From the NCBI GenBank assembly GCA_973895155.1, contig OZ316897.1, positions 12,958,001-13,022,000 of the forward strand: DNA of 64,000 nucleotides. The letters run 5' to 3'. Below, piece after piece: positions 49,280 through 61,874 of the stretch. The number at the start of each line of letters is the position of its first letter. Position 1 is the stretch's first letter. The notes under the pieces are model-generated. The model did not search any database. It saw only the letters and a list, made by a program, of their open reading frames with translations, and was not told the origin of the DNA. Source of the stretch: Marsupella aquatica (Eukaryota > Marchantiophyta). Made by a program: the position numbers and the translations under genes.

Positions 49280-50230
49280 GAAACGTGCTGGATTCCCCAT
49301 ACGGCAGCTTCGTCGCATCAGGTGTCCGCCGACTCTCGTCTTTATTTCCAAAGGATATGTGCGTGTTCTCTCGTTGTTGCGTTGTTGCGATACTGCGTAA
49401 CAAGCTAGCTCCGTTGTTGCTGCTGCAGGAGTGGAACGCCGCTTGTGCTCTCTCGTTCTTCTACTCAGTCTACTCGAAAGTATTGACACCGCCAATGTAC
49501 TTGGCAGCCTAATTCCTCGCGCGGCGCTTCGCCACATCAGGTGTTCCGCCGACTCTCGTCTTTATTTCAGGCTAATCTCACTATTGAGATGGTATTGCTT
49601 TAGCAATCGATCTCTGTTGCCAGATCTAAGCATTAGCTTAGAATGGATTGAAAGAATATCTATTGGGTCATAGGTTGTAGAATGTAGTTGTACTGAGGTC
49701 TGCCGATCTAGTTCCAGTCCCCTTTGGTTCTTCAGAGTTTTCGTGGCCGTGAGTTTTCGTGGCTTCCTTCACTTCCACTTCGGACGTCACGACTTGTGGA
49801 GTAATCTGAGTTTTGCTCAATTTTTCTCATCAGAAAAGTTTTTCATGTACGTGAGTGGATATTAAGCCAAAAAACGAACATGTGTGAACGTGAGGGAGCC
49901 GAATCAGGCTAGCATATGTGAGTGAAATGTAGCTAGTTTGGTTTGCAAGTCCCCCATGATTGACTTAACAAGTTTGGAACTTGTCATGGCGGACTTGCAT
50001 ATATGCTGTACTTTGTGGTAAAACTTGTGCTGTATGCTGGGATCTCCTGTTGCTCTCTTTCATCTCAGCTGAAGAGCATGTGGAATTCCGTTCGCATTGG
50101 GCTTCTACTTGACTTGAATCTGGTACCCGCGTTCGTCAGGGCCATGAATCATCAGTGTCAGGAAACCATGTACGTTCTAATTAATAAAATGGACTGGGTG
50201 TAAGGATCATAGCAACGAGATATATATCTT
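49280..50230. repeat. Duplicated locus, unit B, left part
   Basis: Blocks match unit A (38,447 onward) and unit C (58,740 onward): GCGGCGCTTCGCCACATCAGG, TGGTATTGCTTTAGCAATC and TTAGAATGGATTGAAAGAAT. A block with CGATCTAGTTCCAGTCCCC and TTTCGTGGCTTCCTTCA (49,690-49,930) recurs at 50,230-50,460, 42,290-42,560 and 59,940-60,170, so this unit has an additional internal duplication. Confidence 0.7.
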
Positions 50231-50667
50231 CTTAGGATGATCGAGGTCTGTGAGGATCAGTAGATTGCAGTCCCCTTTGGTTGTTCAGAGGTTTCGTGGC
50301 CGGGCGTTTTCGTGGCTTCCTTCAGCGCCACTACCGAAGTCACGACTAGTGGAGTAATCTGACTTTTGCTCAATGTTTCCCTTCAGAAAAGTTGTTTTAT
50401 GCACGTGAGTGGATAAACCAAAAAACAAAAAAGGTGCGAAGGTGAAGTAGACGAATCAGGTAGAGTGTAGTTTAATATCGGTATTTAAAGTTGCTGCTTT
50501 AGGTTCTTAGACTTTAGCGGCATCAAGGCACCTCATTCAAGCGAGGTTTCACGGATTATCAAGCTTATGTGCGGCTGACATATCCCGTGAGTTGTTATAT
50601 TTTTGCTGACTGGGTTGAAACCATTGATGTTGGCTGGTGAAGGAGACTCTTACGGTCATCTGTGAAC

Positions 50668-50814
50668 ATGGATCCTACCGTTACGAATATACTGGTCGAT
50701 ATCCTATCCGACTTTATCTTTGAGGTGTTGAAGCTCGTCTTCATATAGGTTACTGCGAACCTCATGATATGGCTATTTGGTCGTTCTCAAGAGCAGCCAG
50801 GAGAGCAAGCATGA
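50668..50814 (+). pseudogene. Small MDP-family protein, copy B, with in-frame stop
   Basis: From ATG 50668 the frame reads MDPTVTNILVDILSDFIFEV and stops at TAG 50746-50748. Copies A and C have TGG (Trp) at this codon. The same frame then continues with WLFGRSQEQPGE to a TGA at 50,812-50,814, still aligned with the other copies. A single nonsense change has probably inactivated it. The upstream 230 bp and the downstream AGAGTATACCCAA block are conserved. Confidence 0.6.
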
Positions 50815-52855
50815 GAGCCGTAAGAGTATACCCAATTAAGAAGGATCTGGAGCAGTTTAGTTCCACAAAACCAGAAATTACGCTTTAGTCTCTCGTAGAT
50901 TGTTTTCTTGGAGATTGGATTCTGGACCCCATTGGACTCCTTTCTTAGTTCGTGGCTAGTGTACTCACATGCAAGGGGGCAGGCGAAGATTCAATCTTCC
51001 TAGCTCTACAGACAGATGTGTCCTTTTGTTAAACTATATATGAAAGCTGGTGATCTCATCGTGTGTTTTGATTTCTTCATCAAGCTAGAAAACATATTTG
51101 TTGATCTTCTACCAAGTAACATAGTTTTGGTCTCGAATATGTATGCATCAACATGATTTCTTCATCAACAAAGAAGTTGAAGCATGGGTTTACGCTGCAA
51201 GTGGGTCTGTTGGACTGGATCTCAGTTGACAGGTTTATTATGCTTTGCGTTGCTTTTGATCTCCCGGTTTGATCTATCTAATCTAAACACTAAAATATCT
51301 ATTTCTGTCGATTTGTTCAAGGGATCTATTTACAAAATGTCATTCAGAAGGCCTCCATATATATGGTAATTGGATTATGGTGACATTTTTACTAATATTG
51401 AGATTTACTTGTGTGATAGTGCACGTTCTCATGCCCCAACCCCATCACTCTCCTCACAGCTGGCATACTCCTTGAAATTCAGTTTACCGGATGACTTGCC
51501 GATTCACTCCCAGTAGTGTCCCATTTCCTCACCATCTCACTTACTTTTGAAAACAATCTTGCTCAATATTGCTTAATATGTCAGTAATATTATGCAGCAC
51601 AGGGGCATTGGACTAGTTTTTAAAACAAGAACGTATGGGTTCCGCAATCAACTCGAGTAAAAGGCAATCAACTCGATTAAATCTTGCGGACAAGACATTT
51701 CTATAACCACCTGCCTTTCCATGTCCTGTGGATCCAGGTCACCATGATTAGTGGCTGTTCAAGGTTTGTCCAGTAAATAAATATTTTAAATTTTTTCAAG
51801 CCCACTGAACAAAATCTGAGGGGACCTTGTGTAAAATATCCGATCATTCATATTTCAAGAATATTTTTAACACTCCATATAAAGCAATATTGCAATTATG
51901 CATCACGAGAATAATTATTCCCGTGATGATTGGAAAGCGTAGTTACCCTTTCGAAACCAAGGATGAAGACCAAGTGAGCTATTACCCAGCTGCCCAAAGC
52001 TGTGCTGAAAGCATTAAGGTTTCAGAGTCATCCACAGTATCATTCGGTGTTGGTAGCTAGGAAACAGGCAATTGAGAAAAAGGTATGTCCTCAATAATCA
52101 GAGCTGCATCGCTGCCAACGAGGGGCCTGGTAAAAGCTCCAACTGATAAAACAATTGTTCAACAATATTGGAAGAGCCCAGTTCAACTCCATGTAACCAT
52201 TTTCTCGTTTCTTTACCCACACATGCCCCTTGCCAAAGTCGGCCTCATTTATGCAGCTCCAGCCGACTACTTCGCTGGAATATTAACAAGAAAAAATGAT
52301 AGACCTCTCTGTGGCTCGCCCAAGACCAACGGATTGATCGTACTAGTGGATAAGGAAAGGTAGCATTGACCCATGAATCAAACAGCCCTCATCCAACAGA
52401 GTCCGGGGCCCCAATCAAAGAGTGTAACCGCCAGCCGAATTGATCAAACGTCATCGATCTCACAAAGTACTCTTCAGGGCTCAAACAGGAAATGAGAATC
52501 AAATATCATGAACACAAATGTGGGGCACGTGACAGACACTACTGATGGGGAGTCTTTGCGCAGTCCCCAACGAAGCCACTGGAAGTTAAATTAGATAAAA
52601 TCAACCCATTTCCCTTCCGTCAAACATTTATCCAGTCCGAATGGAATCTCATCCAACAATGAGTACCGATCGCAGCTCGATCACTACCAGGCCCTACTTC
52701 TACTCCGACCACCCCAGGGAAAAGGTACGACAAACGAGTAGAGCTTGCTTTACCAGTGAAAGGGCCAGACCGTGATGAAGAGGTCCAGCACCATGATCGA
52801 GCTTGGAGCACAGATGCCGAGGCTAGCAGGGCCATAGCGTCGTCAATTAATTAAC
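50815..52855. other. No supported gene
   Basis: The conserved 3' flank of copy B ends near 51,060. Frames at 51,827-52,060 and 52,085-52,363 are open for 77 and 92 codons but show no recognised motif, paralogue or splice context. The minus-strand frame at 52,620-52,835 may be a 3' extension of the LRR relic, but it carries no LRR pattern. Confidence 0.35.
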
Positions 52856-52856
52856 G

Positions 52857-54170
52857 CTAGGATCCCCAGCCGTTGCTGCTTGTGCGTCTCACTCTCCCTT
52901 GGCTATCTCGCGGAGGAGTACCAAGCTGTGCTCTGCACCCAATAGGCGAGACGACAAATATAAGCCTAGCCACAATCCTTCTGCTTGCAATACGCAAAGT
53001 AGAAGCCTTAGAGGCTGACGATGAGCGCATCCCCGCCCTTCCACTGAAAGATTTCAACGGGAACAAGACGTTGAAGTCTAGAGTTGAATCCACAAACAAC
53101 TCAGAAGGGTTTAAGAGAACCGCTGGCACTGAAAGAAAGTCTAGACTTGACAACTTTCCACAAGGACAGGGCTAATCCCTTCCACTTGGCGGAACTTCTC
53201 AACTCAACTATAGCTAGATCTCCTATAATACTTGGCAGGGTGCATAGTTGCGTTGACTCCAAAGACAAGTCGTGTAGATTATGAAGTCTACTGATTGAAT
53301 CTGGTAGTTTCTGCAACACAGTGCTGTGCAAATCCAGAGTTGCGTGTCATTAACTTGCACGGACGTGAGTCCAGTAAACTTCCCGAGTCCATTCCGAGCT
53401 TCCGGTTGCAAGCCTGTCCTATTCAGTAGTTCCAAGTGTTCAAGGCAGTGTATAGCATAGTCCGAATTGTAGCTCTGTCAACAGCTCGCAACCTTCAAGC
53501 TCTAATCGCATGAGCTTCCGTGCTTTCACAAAGTCGATCAGGCAGGAGGACCTGATGGATTTACAATCTAGAAACTCCAGAGCTGCTAATGCATCAAATG
53601 GGCGAAATCCACAGGGCAAACGACAAACCATTTGTCCACCTCAAATACACCAAAGATCTACGCAATCCCAGTATTGTCTCTTGTATCCTCACGTCGTCGA
53701 GTATCAAGTAAATTCCAGATGAATATAATTCTGGAAGGTGTTACGTGGTAGCGACGAATTCATTATCTAATACGATAATAAACTCGTATACGATAATGAA
53801 CCTTAAGAGCCGAAGTTTTGGTTTTCACAATCCCCTGCACAAGCCATGCAGCTCCATCTTCAGCGCTTGCGCCATGAAGCTAGCATGCATCGTATCCAGC
53901 ACAGTAAGGTCCAGTAGTACCAAATTTGTGAGATTTTGGAGAGTGTGGAGCTCTTGTTGTTAAACTTTTGCTACATTGTCACGTGACGGGCTTATTGGGT
54001 TCTCGGATTTTAATTACCTTACGATGATTTATCAATTCGCTCGGAGCCGACGATTCACATATGCTTTGCGATTTGAACGTCAATACCAGTACCCTCCGGA
54101 CATGCAATCGTCTTCCCAGGATTTCTCAGGTGTCGGTGCACAAAGCAAGCTTCTTGCGCAATGAACAAAA
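52857..54170 (-). pseudogene. Leucine-rich-repeat relic, probably from an NLR gene
   Basis: Read from 54,170 downward, the minus strand shows LRR-like pieces in several frames: ELHTLQNLTNLVLLDLTVLD near 53,940, ALEFLDCKSIRSSCLIDFVK and LMRLELEGCELLTELQFG near 53,480-53,600, and LPDSISRLHNLHDLSLES near 53,270-53,320. Several frameshifts and stops separate them. The LP..I..L..L..L.L pattern is typical of the LRR part of plant NLR receptors. No NB-ARC P-loop or MHD motif was found nearby, so only the sensor half survives here. Immune-receptor origin is inferred, not shown. Confidence 0.65.
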
Positions 54171-54519
54171 GCAGCAAACATTCTCCAGGCTAGACTACGA
54201 CTTATCCCCTACTTCCACTTGCAATATTTTGAGTTGGTAACATTTATAGAACGACACATTTTCCATGACACAACACTTGCGTCACTACATCAGTTCACGA
54301 CAATCCACAGGACTGAGCCAGTGAAGTAATATTATAGACAAACATAGAAAAAGAAATTCTGGATGTAACCCAGTTATCCTGCAAGACATGGCATATTATG
54401 TACGACAAAGTACTCTTGAGAGTCTGAGGTGTCCAAAGCGGAGCATTGCGCCCCCAAAAGTCCCTAACCGTATTGTCAGGAATCTAGGGGACGGTAATAG
54501 AGTTAAAACAGTTAAAACC

Positions 54520-54702
54520 GTATATCCCGGTTGGAGCCATTTATGACGATACGGTATATATCTGTACAGTTTATGTCGTATATACCGGTTGGGATCGTAT
54601 ATGACGATAATGTATATAACGTCATACTGTATATCCCGGTTGGAGCCATGGACGGTACTGTGTATCCGTTCATGCCGTATATCCCGGTTGGAGGAGAAGA
54701 GG
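54520..54702. repeat. Minisatellite, 4 copies of about 50 bp
   Basis: The core GTATATCCCGGTTGGAGCCAT or a close variant recurs at about 54,520, 54,577, 54,630 and 54,677, with AT-rich spacers rich in TATA and GACGATA words. Confidence 0.8.
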
Positions 54703-55439
54703 CGACCGGTAGGTGGGAAAATATGGGAACCGGTGAAAACCGGTACCGTTTGAAATTGGCCTGGTACAAGCGGGTACCTGCAGCAGGGAGTGATAGGACA
54801 AGGTAGGGTGTGTCGAGTGAGGACTGTCAGATTTTGGTTATTTTATCTTTTCTTGTGTTTTTGGGGTTTTTTCTTTTTTGAGACGAATTATTAAAAGCAT
54901 TGGGAGAAATTTATTTTTCCTGCGGCAAGTTAGGGGTAGGGGTGGACGGGAAGGAATTTCATTTTCCAGGGGTTGTGGAGAAACTGTTTTGGGGTGAGTA
55001 GGGGACGAGGAGTAAAATTCAATTTTTTTTCCTATTTTGTGGGTGGGGAGAAGAGAAGTTTTTTGGGGGGAAGAGGAATGGGCCAGCAAATTTACTTTTG
55101 TTTAGACCCAGTTTAGACTTGGCAGACAAATAGGGCCATTTTGAGGCTACAAATGACATATATCACCCCGTCTATCCCGGCCGGGCCAGAGTGTCCGGCC
55201 ATAATTTGTAGTGTTAATCAGGTTGTTTGACTTGAATATTTTGGTCATACATGGTCTATATGACATTCACCCCAATTTAATGTCATAATATTAGTGAAGA
55301 AGGGCTGCCAAACATTACAGGACAAAAAATAAAAAAGAATCCAAATTTATGAAATGCTAGTGGGTGCAAAGCTCTAAGAATCTGACTCAAATTTATGGCC
55401 ATCTGGTTTATTATAATCCCTAAACAGTAATATTTAAGT
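54703..55439. other. Intergenic, no supported gene
   Basis: T- and G-rich plus strand with low-complexity runs (for example near 54,840-55,070). No gene or element border was recognised. Confidence 0.4.
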
Positions 55440-55735
55440 CTGAACAATTATTCTTTTTTTTGCCTTGAAAACAGAAAGCAGGTCCATCCAACAGAGGATA
55501 GACGTCCTGCTTTGGAGCATGCATTTCTATGTAGGACAGCCACAAGGGGACAATACCCAGGGATCCGACAGGGACCCAGACCAGGAGGGAGCGAGGATTA
55601 AACCAGAACCCAAAGTGAGCAACCAGGGCTGAGAAGATAATCAATACTCCCACCACTACACCCCACCCACACACACACACACATACCCTCACACCCCTTA
55701 TGTGTGGAGGGAGGATTGAACCCGGAACAATTACT
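55440..55735 (-). repeat. SINE-like repeat family R3, copy 2
   Basis: On the minus strand it begins with a perfect B-box-like GGTTCAATCC (about 55,712-55,721), then a TG microsatellite, and continues to TGGACCTGCTTTCTG. The layout resembles the 3' part of tRNA-derived plant SINEs, but I could not find a matching A box or target duplication. It shares word order with 48,178-48,425. Confidence 0.45.
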
Positions 55736-58700
55736 CTTTTCATTTACTACTTTCTAGTGTCATGGCACCCTCAGAATCTACAGGGCTATGATATGTCATG
55801 AACTTTAGAATCTTACAGTGCCATGACATGAAACTGTAAGAGGTTACAGAACTACAGTAGGGAACCAGCTCCGTTACATATCAGTTGAATGAGAACGGAG
55901 ATCAACTGAAAATGTTCTGTCAACTATCAAATGTAATGCATTCGCATCTCACCTTCTCGAACAGAAATGTAAGAAGATATTAGTCCAACCTATTGGAAGA
56001 CCTTCCGTGTATCTCTGTCCTCCGTCTCTGAATCACTGAAGCTACTGTTGGAACCGTCGTTTCAGGGGAGTTGGTTCACGAACAATCTACACAGTGCAGA
56101 TTTTTCATTTTTCATGACGGAGTCAAACCGTCGCAGAACCTTATCAGTTGCGCTGCATGGAGTCACGCTTTTAATTTGCGTCGAGCTCCGAGTCGAAGTA
56201 ATGATTTGTCAGCGCCAGGGCGATGCCTAGGAACTTGAGCTCCGAGTCGAACGCGGGCTATGGTGGCTGCCGCGCTGGGAGGGTCTGTTGAATATAGAGT
56301 CACTCATGGACTCGAGATCTGGATCCACGCAACTTCCCCTTTCTTGGGTCTTCTTTTGGGATGTGGTATTTCTTTCATGATTTCACACTTTTTCTTTTTT
56401 GGTAGTTTGGCTAATACATGTATTTTTGACATATACATGTATGTTCCAATCATTAGTATCACATGCTACTAACTTTTGCGGGATCTGAAGCCCCCATGGA
56501 CCACAAGGTTGGTCTTTGAAACCCCCATGGACCACTTTCCCCTGAGTTTGATTGTAATAAATTGATGTTTAAACCTCAAATATTTTGTGTTTTTGGGTAT
56601 ATGCTAGAGGAGTAGTAAAATTGCACTTCCATCAGAAAGTGACACTGATTTTTTTGGCCATTTTGGTTGAATTTTCAACACAAACTGGGGGGAGGGTGAA
56701 AATCATTAAATGAATTTTCATTGTGTTTGTGAAATATTTGGGGTTGTGTTTCTTTTTTTTCTTCTTCCTTGCAGGTGCGAAACCGGAGATTATTCTTATA
56801 ACTATGAGTATACGTATACTCGAGGGGCACACGCTAGTTTTTTTTAGATTTACATAACACATTAAACCTGTTCGAGACTGCTTGTTTTAATTAGAACCCA
56901 TGTTTTTATGCATATTCCGTTGCCACATCAGAGCTAATATAGGGGATGAAGTTTTTGTTAGGGGATTGAATTTGTCACAAGTCACCCCTGGCCACTTGAA
57001 CTAAACACCAGGCCACACTCATGTGTTAATTTACTCATGTGTCAATAATAGCTCTAATTACTTTCTTAGACTCTTTTCTTTAAGCAAATATTAATAATAG
57101 TACAACCTTTTGGATTCCGTCTACGGAGAGCTAGACAACCTTAGATCTATAAGGGCTAAATTGTTTTTCTGACATAAACATGAGATGTGGCCAACGTTCT
57201 CTGTTCTATTTAGTAGGCTGAGAATTCATATTTTTATGGGAAGCTATCTTTTGGGATGAGGGGAGTTTCACCTCAGTTACAAGGGGGTTCGTGGTAACTG
57301 CACAACAAAAAGCAGTAACCAGAAAGGTACGAAGAACAACACTCAATGATATAAAAGAACAATGACTGGGTTTATGTGGTCTGGACAACCCTAAACCTGT
57401 GGGCATTTGCCATATAAAGAGCTGCTTGTCTCGATGAGTCCAATACAACACTCCAAATAAGCACAAATAAATATTGCACGTACTTACTAGGAGACGCAGT
57501 ATTGCTTAGAAATTGCAGGACTTCACCACCAGTAAGTGCAACCACTTGAATTGTAGTGTATTATAACCCCTTTGCTTCCAGGGAGATCTCAGTGTATATA
57601 TCACCAGTAAATGTCAAACCTGAAGACAAGATCCCAAAGACAGGAAACCCAATTAAGCAGCGAATTCAGGAAGACCACCAAAGAACAGAAAATGTGAAAC
57701 CTGAAGACAAGATCCCAAAGACAGGAGACCCAATTAAGATTGAAAATTCCAGGAACCAAGGAGCCAAAAGTCCCAAGAATCCCCACAATCATGGCAAAGG
57801 GACCCTGCGCATTGAACTCTGTGAAAACCAGGACGAGACTGAGCTGGAGGAAGGAGCCAGCTGCTTATATACAAATAGTCAGCAAGTTTCCAGCTGACAA
57901 TTTATCCTCTTCTCCACATGCAAGTGGGTTCATCTCCAGAACACTCATATACTGTACCCCAGACCCCCATAGCCAACTATCCCAAGTTTCTAATTGCTAC
58001 AGTCGCTCTCCTTCTTAAGTCCACAAAATTTTGATTTCTTTGTGGGGATTTCCTCTTGTTTCTCCGGCCCCTATATTGCATCTCCTGCCTTTGGGGTGTT
58101 GGTTCCTTATTTGCTTTGTGTGTATTCTTTGGAAGTGTGATATATAGCTTATTTTATCACACGTACATATAAGAAGTCCAACGCCAACAATGGAACAATA
58201 GTGCCAAAGGGAAGCTGATAGAAGGGGTAAGTTCTATTTAGCGCCCGATTTAGATTGGACAGGGGAGGAAGCAGAGAGAGGGAGTACAAAAGTGGCCCTT
58301 TTGCAACTGTTTGTTGGCTGCTCTTTGCTGAAATCGTTCTAAAATTGTTATACTAAAAAATTACTCGGTGAAAGTCCGGAAACTAGCTTCCTCAATTTTT
58401 GACCGTTTGGGCAGCATGTTAGATTGATCTTACTCGCCTGGACTATGTCTTTCCAAATCATTTGAGAAATATAGATTACATCTACTATTAAGTGAGATAT
58501 GACACCTTTTCCATGAAGAACAAAAACTTGTCTTGTAGAAGGAGAGTAGTTGACTCCGAGACAAAACTGATCACTAAAATTAACAAACTTTGATTCTGAC
58601 AGAGGGACTACGAGACTAAAATAGTGTTCTCTCTAGAGAGGAGGCTTTGCAGAGTAGCTTTGTCATTCTCTAGTCAGAGAGGAGGCTTTGAGAGTAGCTT

Positions 58701-58739
58701 TCTATAGTAAGAGGCTATATAGTTATAGATTGCAGTCAT
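55736..58739. other. Intergenic with one short duplication; no firm gene
   Basis: A frame at 57,556-57,897 is open for 113 codons and contains an in-frame 84-bp duplication (57,607-57,735) repeating KPEDKIPKTG. Its composition (K, E, N, P) is low-complexity and no homologue comes to mind. Other frames are short. No RNA gene or element terminus was seen. Confidence 0.4.
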
Positions 58740-60334
58740 GGTGATGAATTGTGAGTGTTCAAGTTAGCTCTCGTTGTTTCCTTGTTCTCCTTCTCGAACT
58801 CAGTCTTTGTGGGCGCTCGTTTGATTCGAAGGCAACGTAGGCAGCGGCAGTTTCTCACACGGCGGCTTCGTCAAATCAGGTTTTGAGCTTTATCTCACTT
58901 CTAGTATGGTCGTGTTCTAGCAATCTCTGTTGCCAGATGAGTTATGCATTACCTCTGAATGAATTGAAAGAATTCATGAGACTCGATCAGCCTGTAGAAG
59001 TCTTATTTGCTTCGCTCTCATTATCAGTACTTACAAATGTAATTGGCCGGCTTCCCACTGCCGTGACTGGGATCTGCATTTGTTGTTATTTCTATCAAGA
59101 TGCTGCACTCGCTCTTGAATGGAATCACTTGCACCCTCTCGCTAGACGGGGCATAGACCAGTAAACTCTAAGCGACACGTCGAAAGTACACAGGCCGAGT
59201 GCTTTGCCCCCATTTTGATCAGAGCATACTGAAAGTACTTTGGTCATATTCGATTCTATACGCTGCAGTTATCTGCTCTTCAACTTTATGCCTGAGTTAA
59301 GTGCTCTTCGGTGTATGCCTGCACAGTTGTGTGCTCTTCGAGTCTAGTTTCAGAACTATTCTCTTCGAGACTAAGGATACTTTCTCGTGGAGTCTAAGGA
59401 TGCTCTCACAACCTTCTCTCCACGGGGTACCGCTTCTACAATGGCACGTCTTTTGATAAGCTTCAAGAGCTGAGAGATGCAGTCCTGGACAGCGGAAGCC
59501 CATACGAATGGGGAGGCGCAAAAATTATTCCAAGCCGGGTAAGCGCATACCTGCCCCCATGGGGCGCGCAGTCCATTCTACCGCCTGCCTTCCACGGGCA
59601 GCGCTTCTACACAATTGACTACACTTCCCGCAGGAGCTAAGCTCCTACTTGACTTGAATCTGGTACCCCAGTTCTTTGTTCGTTATGGCCCAGCTCCAAA
59701 TTTGAGGTTCGGACCCGGTAATCTTATCCTTGGCTGCATTTGATCAATAGAATTGATATGTTTGCCCACCATCTATCCCGTTGTTGGTCGAAATTTACCA
59801 ATATTTACCGCACTGTCATAATTGTGTGACAGTTCTATCACAGAGTTCGCTAAGTTCAGGCTGTCGATAGTGAGAAACAATGTTCAGGGAACGGTTCATC
59901 CATCAGTTAGTATGAGGAAACTGTCCCAGTCCTAATAAGGTCTGTCGATCGAGTTCCAGTCTCCTTTGTTTCCTCACAGATTTCGTGGCTTCACTCAGTG
60001 CCACGACGGATATCAACTACAGAGTAATCTGTGTTGCTCAATTTTTCCCTTGACAATAGTGGTTTGATGAGTGTATAATAAACCAACAAAAAAAACATGT
60101 GGGCAGGTGAAGGAGGCGAATCCGGCTAATGTGATTGAAATGTAGAGCTTGGTTTAATATTGCTATTTGAAGTTGCTGCTTAAGGTGGATAGCCTCTAGC
60201 CGTCTGAAGGCACCTCAGTCGTTGAGCAAACGCATGTAAGACTGACATATCCCGTGAACATCAATATTTGTGCTAACTCGGGTCAGACCTCTTATGTTGG
60301 CAGGTGAAGAAGACTCCTAAGGTCTTCAGTGAAC
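58740..60334. repeat. Duplicated locus, unit C
   Basis: Blocks match units A and B: CACACGGCGGCTTCGTCA, AGTATGGTCGTGTTCTAGCAA, a piece with GCACTCGCTCTTGAATGGAAT shared with about 39,345-39,370, and the CGAGTTCCAGTCTCCTTTG block near 59,950. The 230 bp ahead of small-gene copy C are conserved with copies A and B. An open frame without a start codon lies at about 59,398-59,640 on the plus strand (contains FDKLQELRDAVLDSG); it is coding-like but unidentified. Confidence 0.65.
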
Positions 60335-60469
60335 ATGGATCCTACCGTTAAGAATATACTGGTCAATGTCCTGTCTGACTTTATCTTCGAGGTGTTGAAG
60401 CTTGTCTGCATATGGGTTATTGCGAACCACATTATACTCTTATTTGGTCCTGCTCAAGAGCGAGCATGA
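60335..60469 (+). CDS. Small MDP-family protein, copy C (44 residues)
   Basis: The frame reads MDPTVKNILVNVLSDFIFEV, continues through a hydrophobic segment with the Trp that is lost in copy B, and ends at TGA 60,467-60,469. It lacks most of the QPGE-rich tail of copy A. Upstream, GGCAG followed by GTGAAGAAGACTCC is shared with copy A, but here the shared block is out of frame with the ATG, so the Met is the likelier start. It may encode a membrane-associated peptide; no function is known. Confidence 0.45.
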   Translation: MDPTVKNILVNVLSDFIFEVLKLVCIWVIANHIILLFGPAQERA

Positions 60470-60769
60470 GAGTCTTAAGAGTATACCCAATAAGAATCTG
60501 GAGCAGTTTAATACCCACAAAACCAGATATTAAGTAACAACATTGACTGATCAATGATTACAGTCATCTAGATTGTATTCTTGGAGATTGCGAGGACTCT
60601 TCGCTCAATTCATGGCTAGTGTTTCACACGCAAGAGGGCAGGCCAAGAATAAATCTTCCTGGATAGATGTGGCCTTTTGTTAACATATGAAAGTTGGTGA
60701 TCTCAAAGTTGGTGATCTAGCTCATCGTGTGTTTTGATTTCTTCGTCGACAAATGTGTTTTCTAGCTTA

Positions 60770-60866
60770 CAATGGGCCTTGGTAGAGGTTATCAATGGAA
60801 ATGGATTTTCTAAACTTCAATGGGCCTTGGTAGAGGTTATCAATGGAAATGGATTTTCTAAACTTC
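60770..60866. repeat. Perfect 48-bp tandem duplication
   Basis: AATGGGCCTTGGTAGAGG followed by TTATCAATGGAAATGG is repeated exactly 48 bp later (60,771 and 60,819). The length keeps the reading frame on both strands, but no gene is established here. Confidence 0.85.
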
Positions 60867-61874
60867 TCCATCTGTTGAGATCTAGCTACCTGCTGAGCTC
60901 CAAGGAAATCAAAATGTTTGCAACACATAGCAGGTCTGAATTCTCCCTCGTAATAAAAGAATGGACATTGATTCAAAACTGACCGTCATTTAATCGATCG
61001 GCAACTGCAAATTAAGCCAGTCGGGAAAATTAGCCAATCCTCAATGTAGCGATCAAAAGTAGATCTTCTACCGTCACCTCGTCCCCATCACGTCCGCCAT
61101 CGTCTCCGTCAGGGACCACAATTCATATTCAAAAGCAAATAACAGGTCTAGCTGGTACTCACTGGTTCGGCGCTGAAACATTGCCCACAACAGGGCTGAT
61201 TCTACTTGAGCCTATCCCCCTCTTTCGAACGATAACCGAAAATATCCCCGATGACGGCAGCAAAGCGTTCGGTCAAAACAATTTGTCACTTCTTCTCGAG
61301 TTCAATTTTGCAATCATTCCCACTTGGATTCGACCTTTTCATGCTCAATCTTTCCTCATGCCGCAATATGCTCCAGAGTTCAATCCTAATGTCACTGTTC
61401 ACTCGCTGCGCTCAGTAGACACTGTACTTTGAATCCAGTAGCAATCAGTCAGAGCTTGAGATTTGTGACATTTTGTACGTTACGGTTTTTCCATCCGGTA
61501 TGGGCTTTTTGGAGATGAGGAAAGGCAGGTTTCAGCTGGGTTTTTCCAGAGAGATTGTTTTCCCATAAACCCTGTTGGACATCAGGGGTTGTGATCTGTA
61601 GCTTGGAGAACAAAACATAAGACACTTTGACACATTCGTAAATCATACGTAGTATCTGTGGAGGAGTGCAAACATTGCGCTCACATCCATTGATTGATTC
61701 ATTGTAAAAGACTGAATGCTCTATCCAGAGTCAGTCGCGCATACTGCTTAAGTGCAGGCACTCCTGCCCTTCAAACGAGTTTGAAAAGAGCCAGGCGCGC
61801 CATAGGAAGCTCGAACACGTGTTGGGCAACAGACTGCCTTACACCCGCGCCACTTTACGGTAAGGAGTAAAGAG

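Noticed and set aside
52085-52363. 92-residue plus-strand frame
   Set aside because: Open but unsupported: no family resemblance, no copy elsewhere in the window, no splice evidence.
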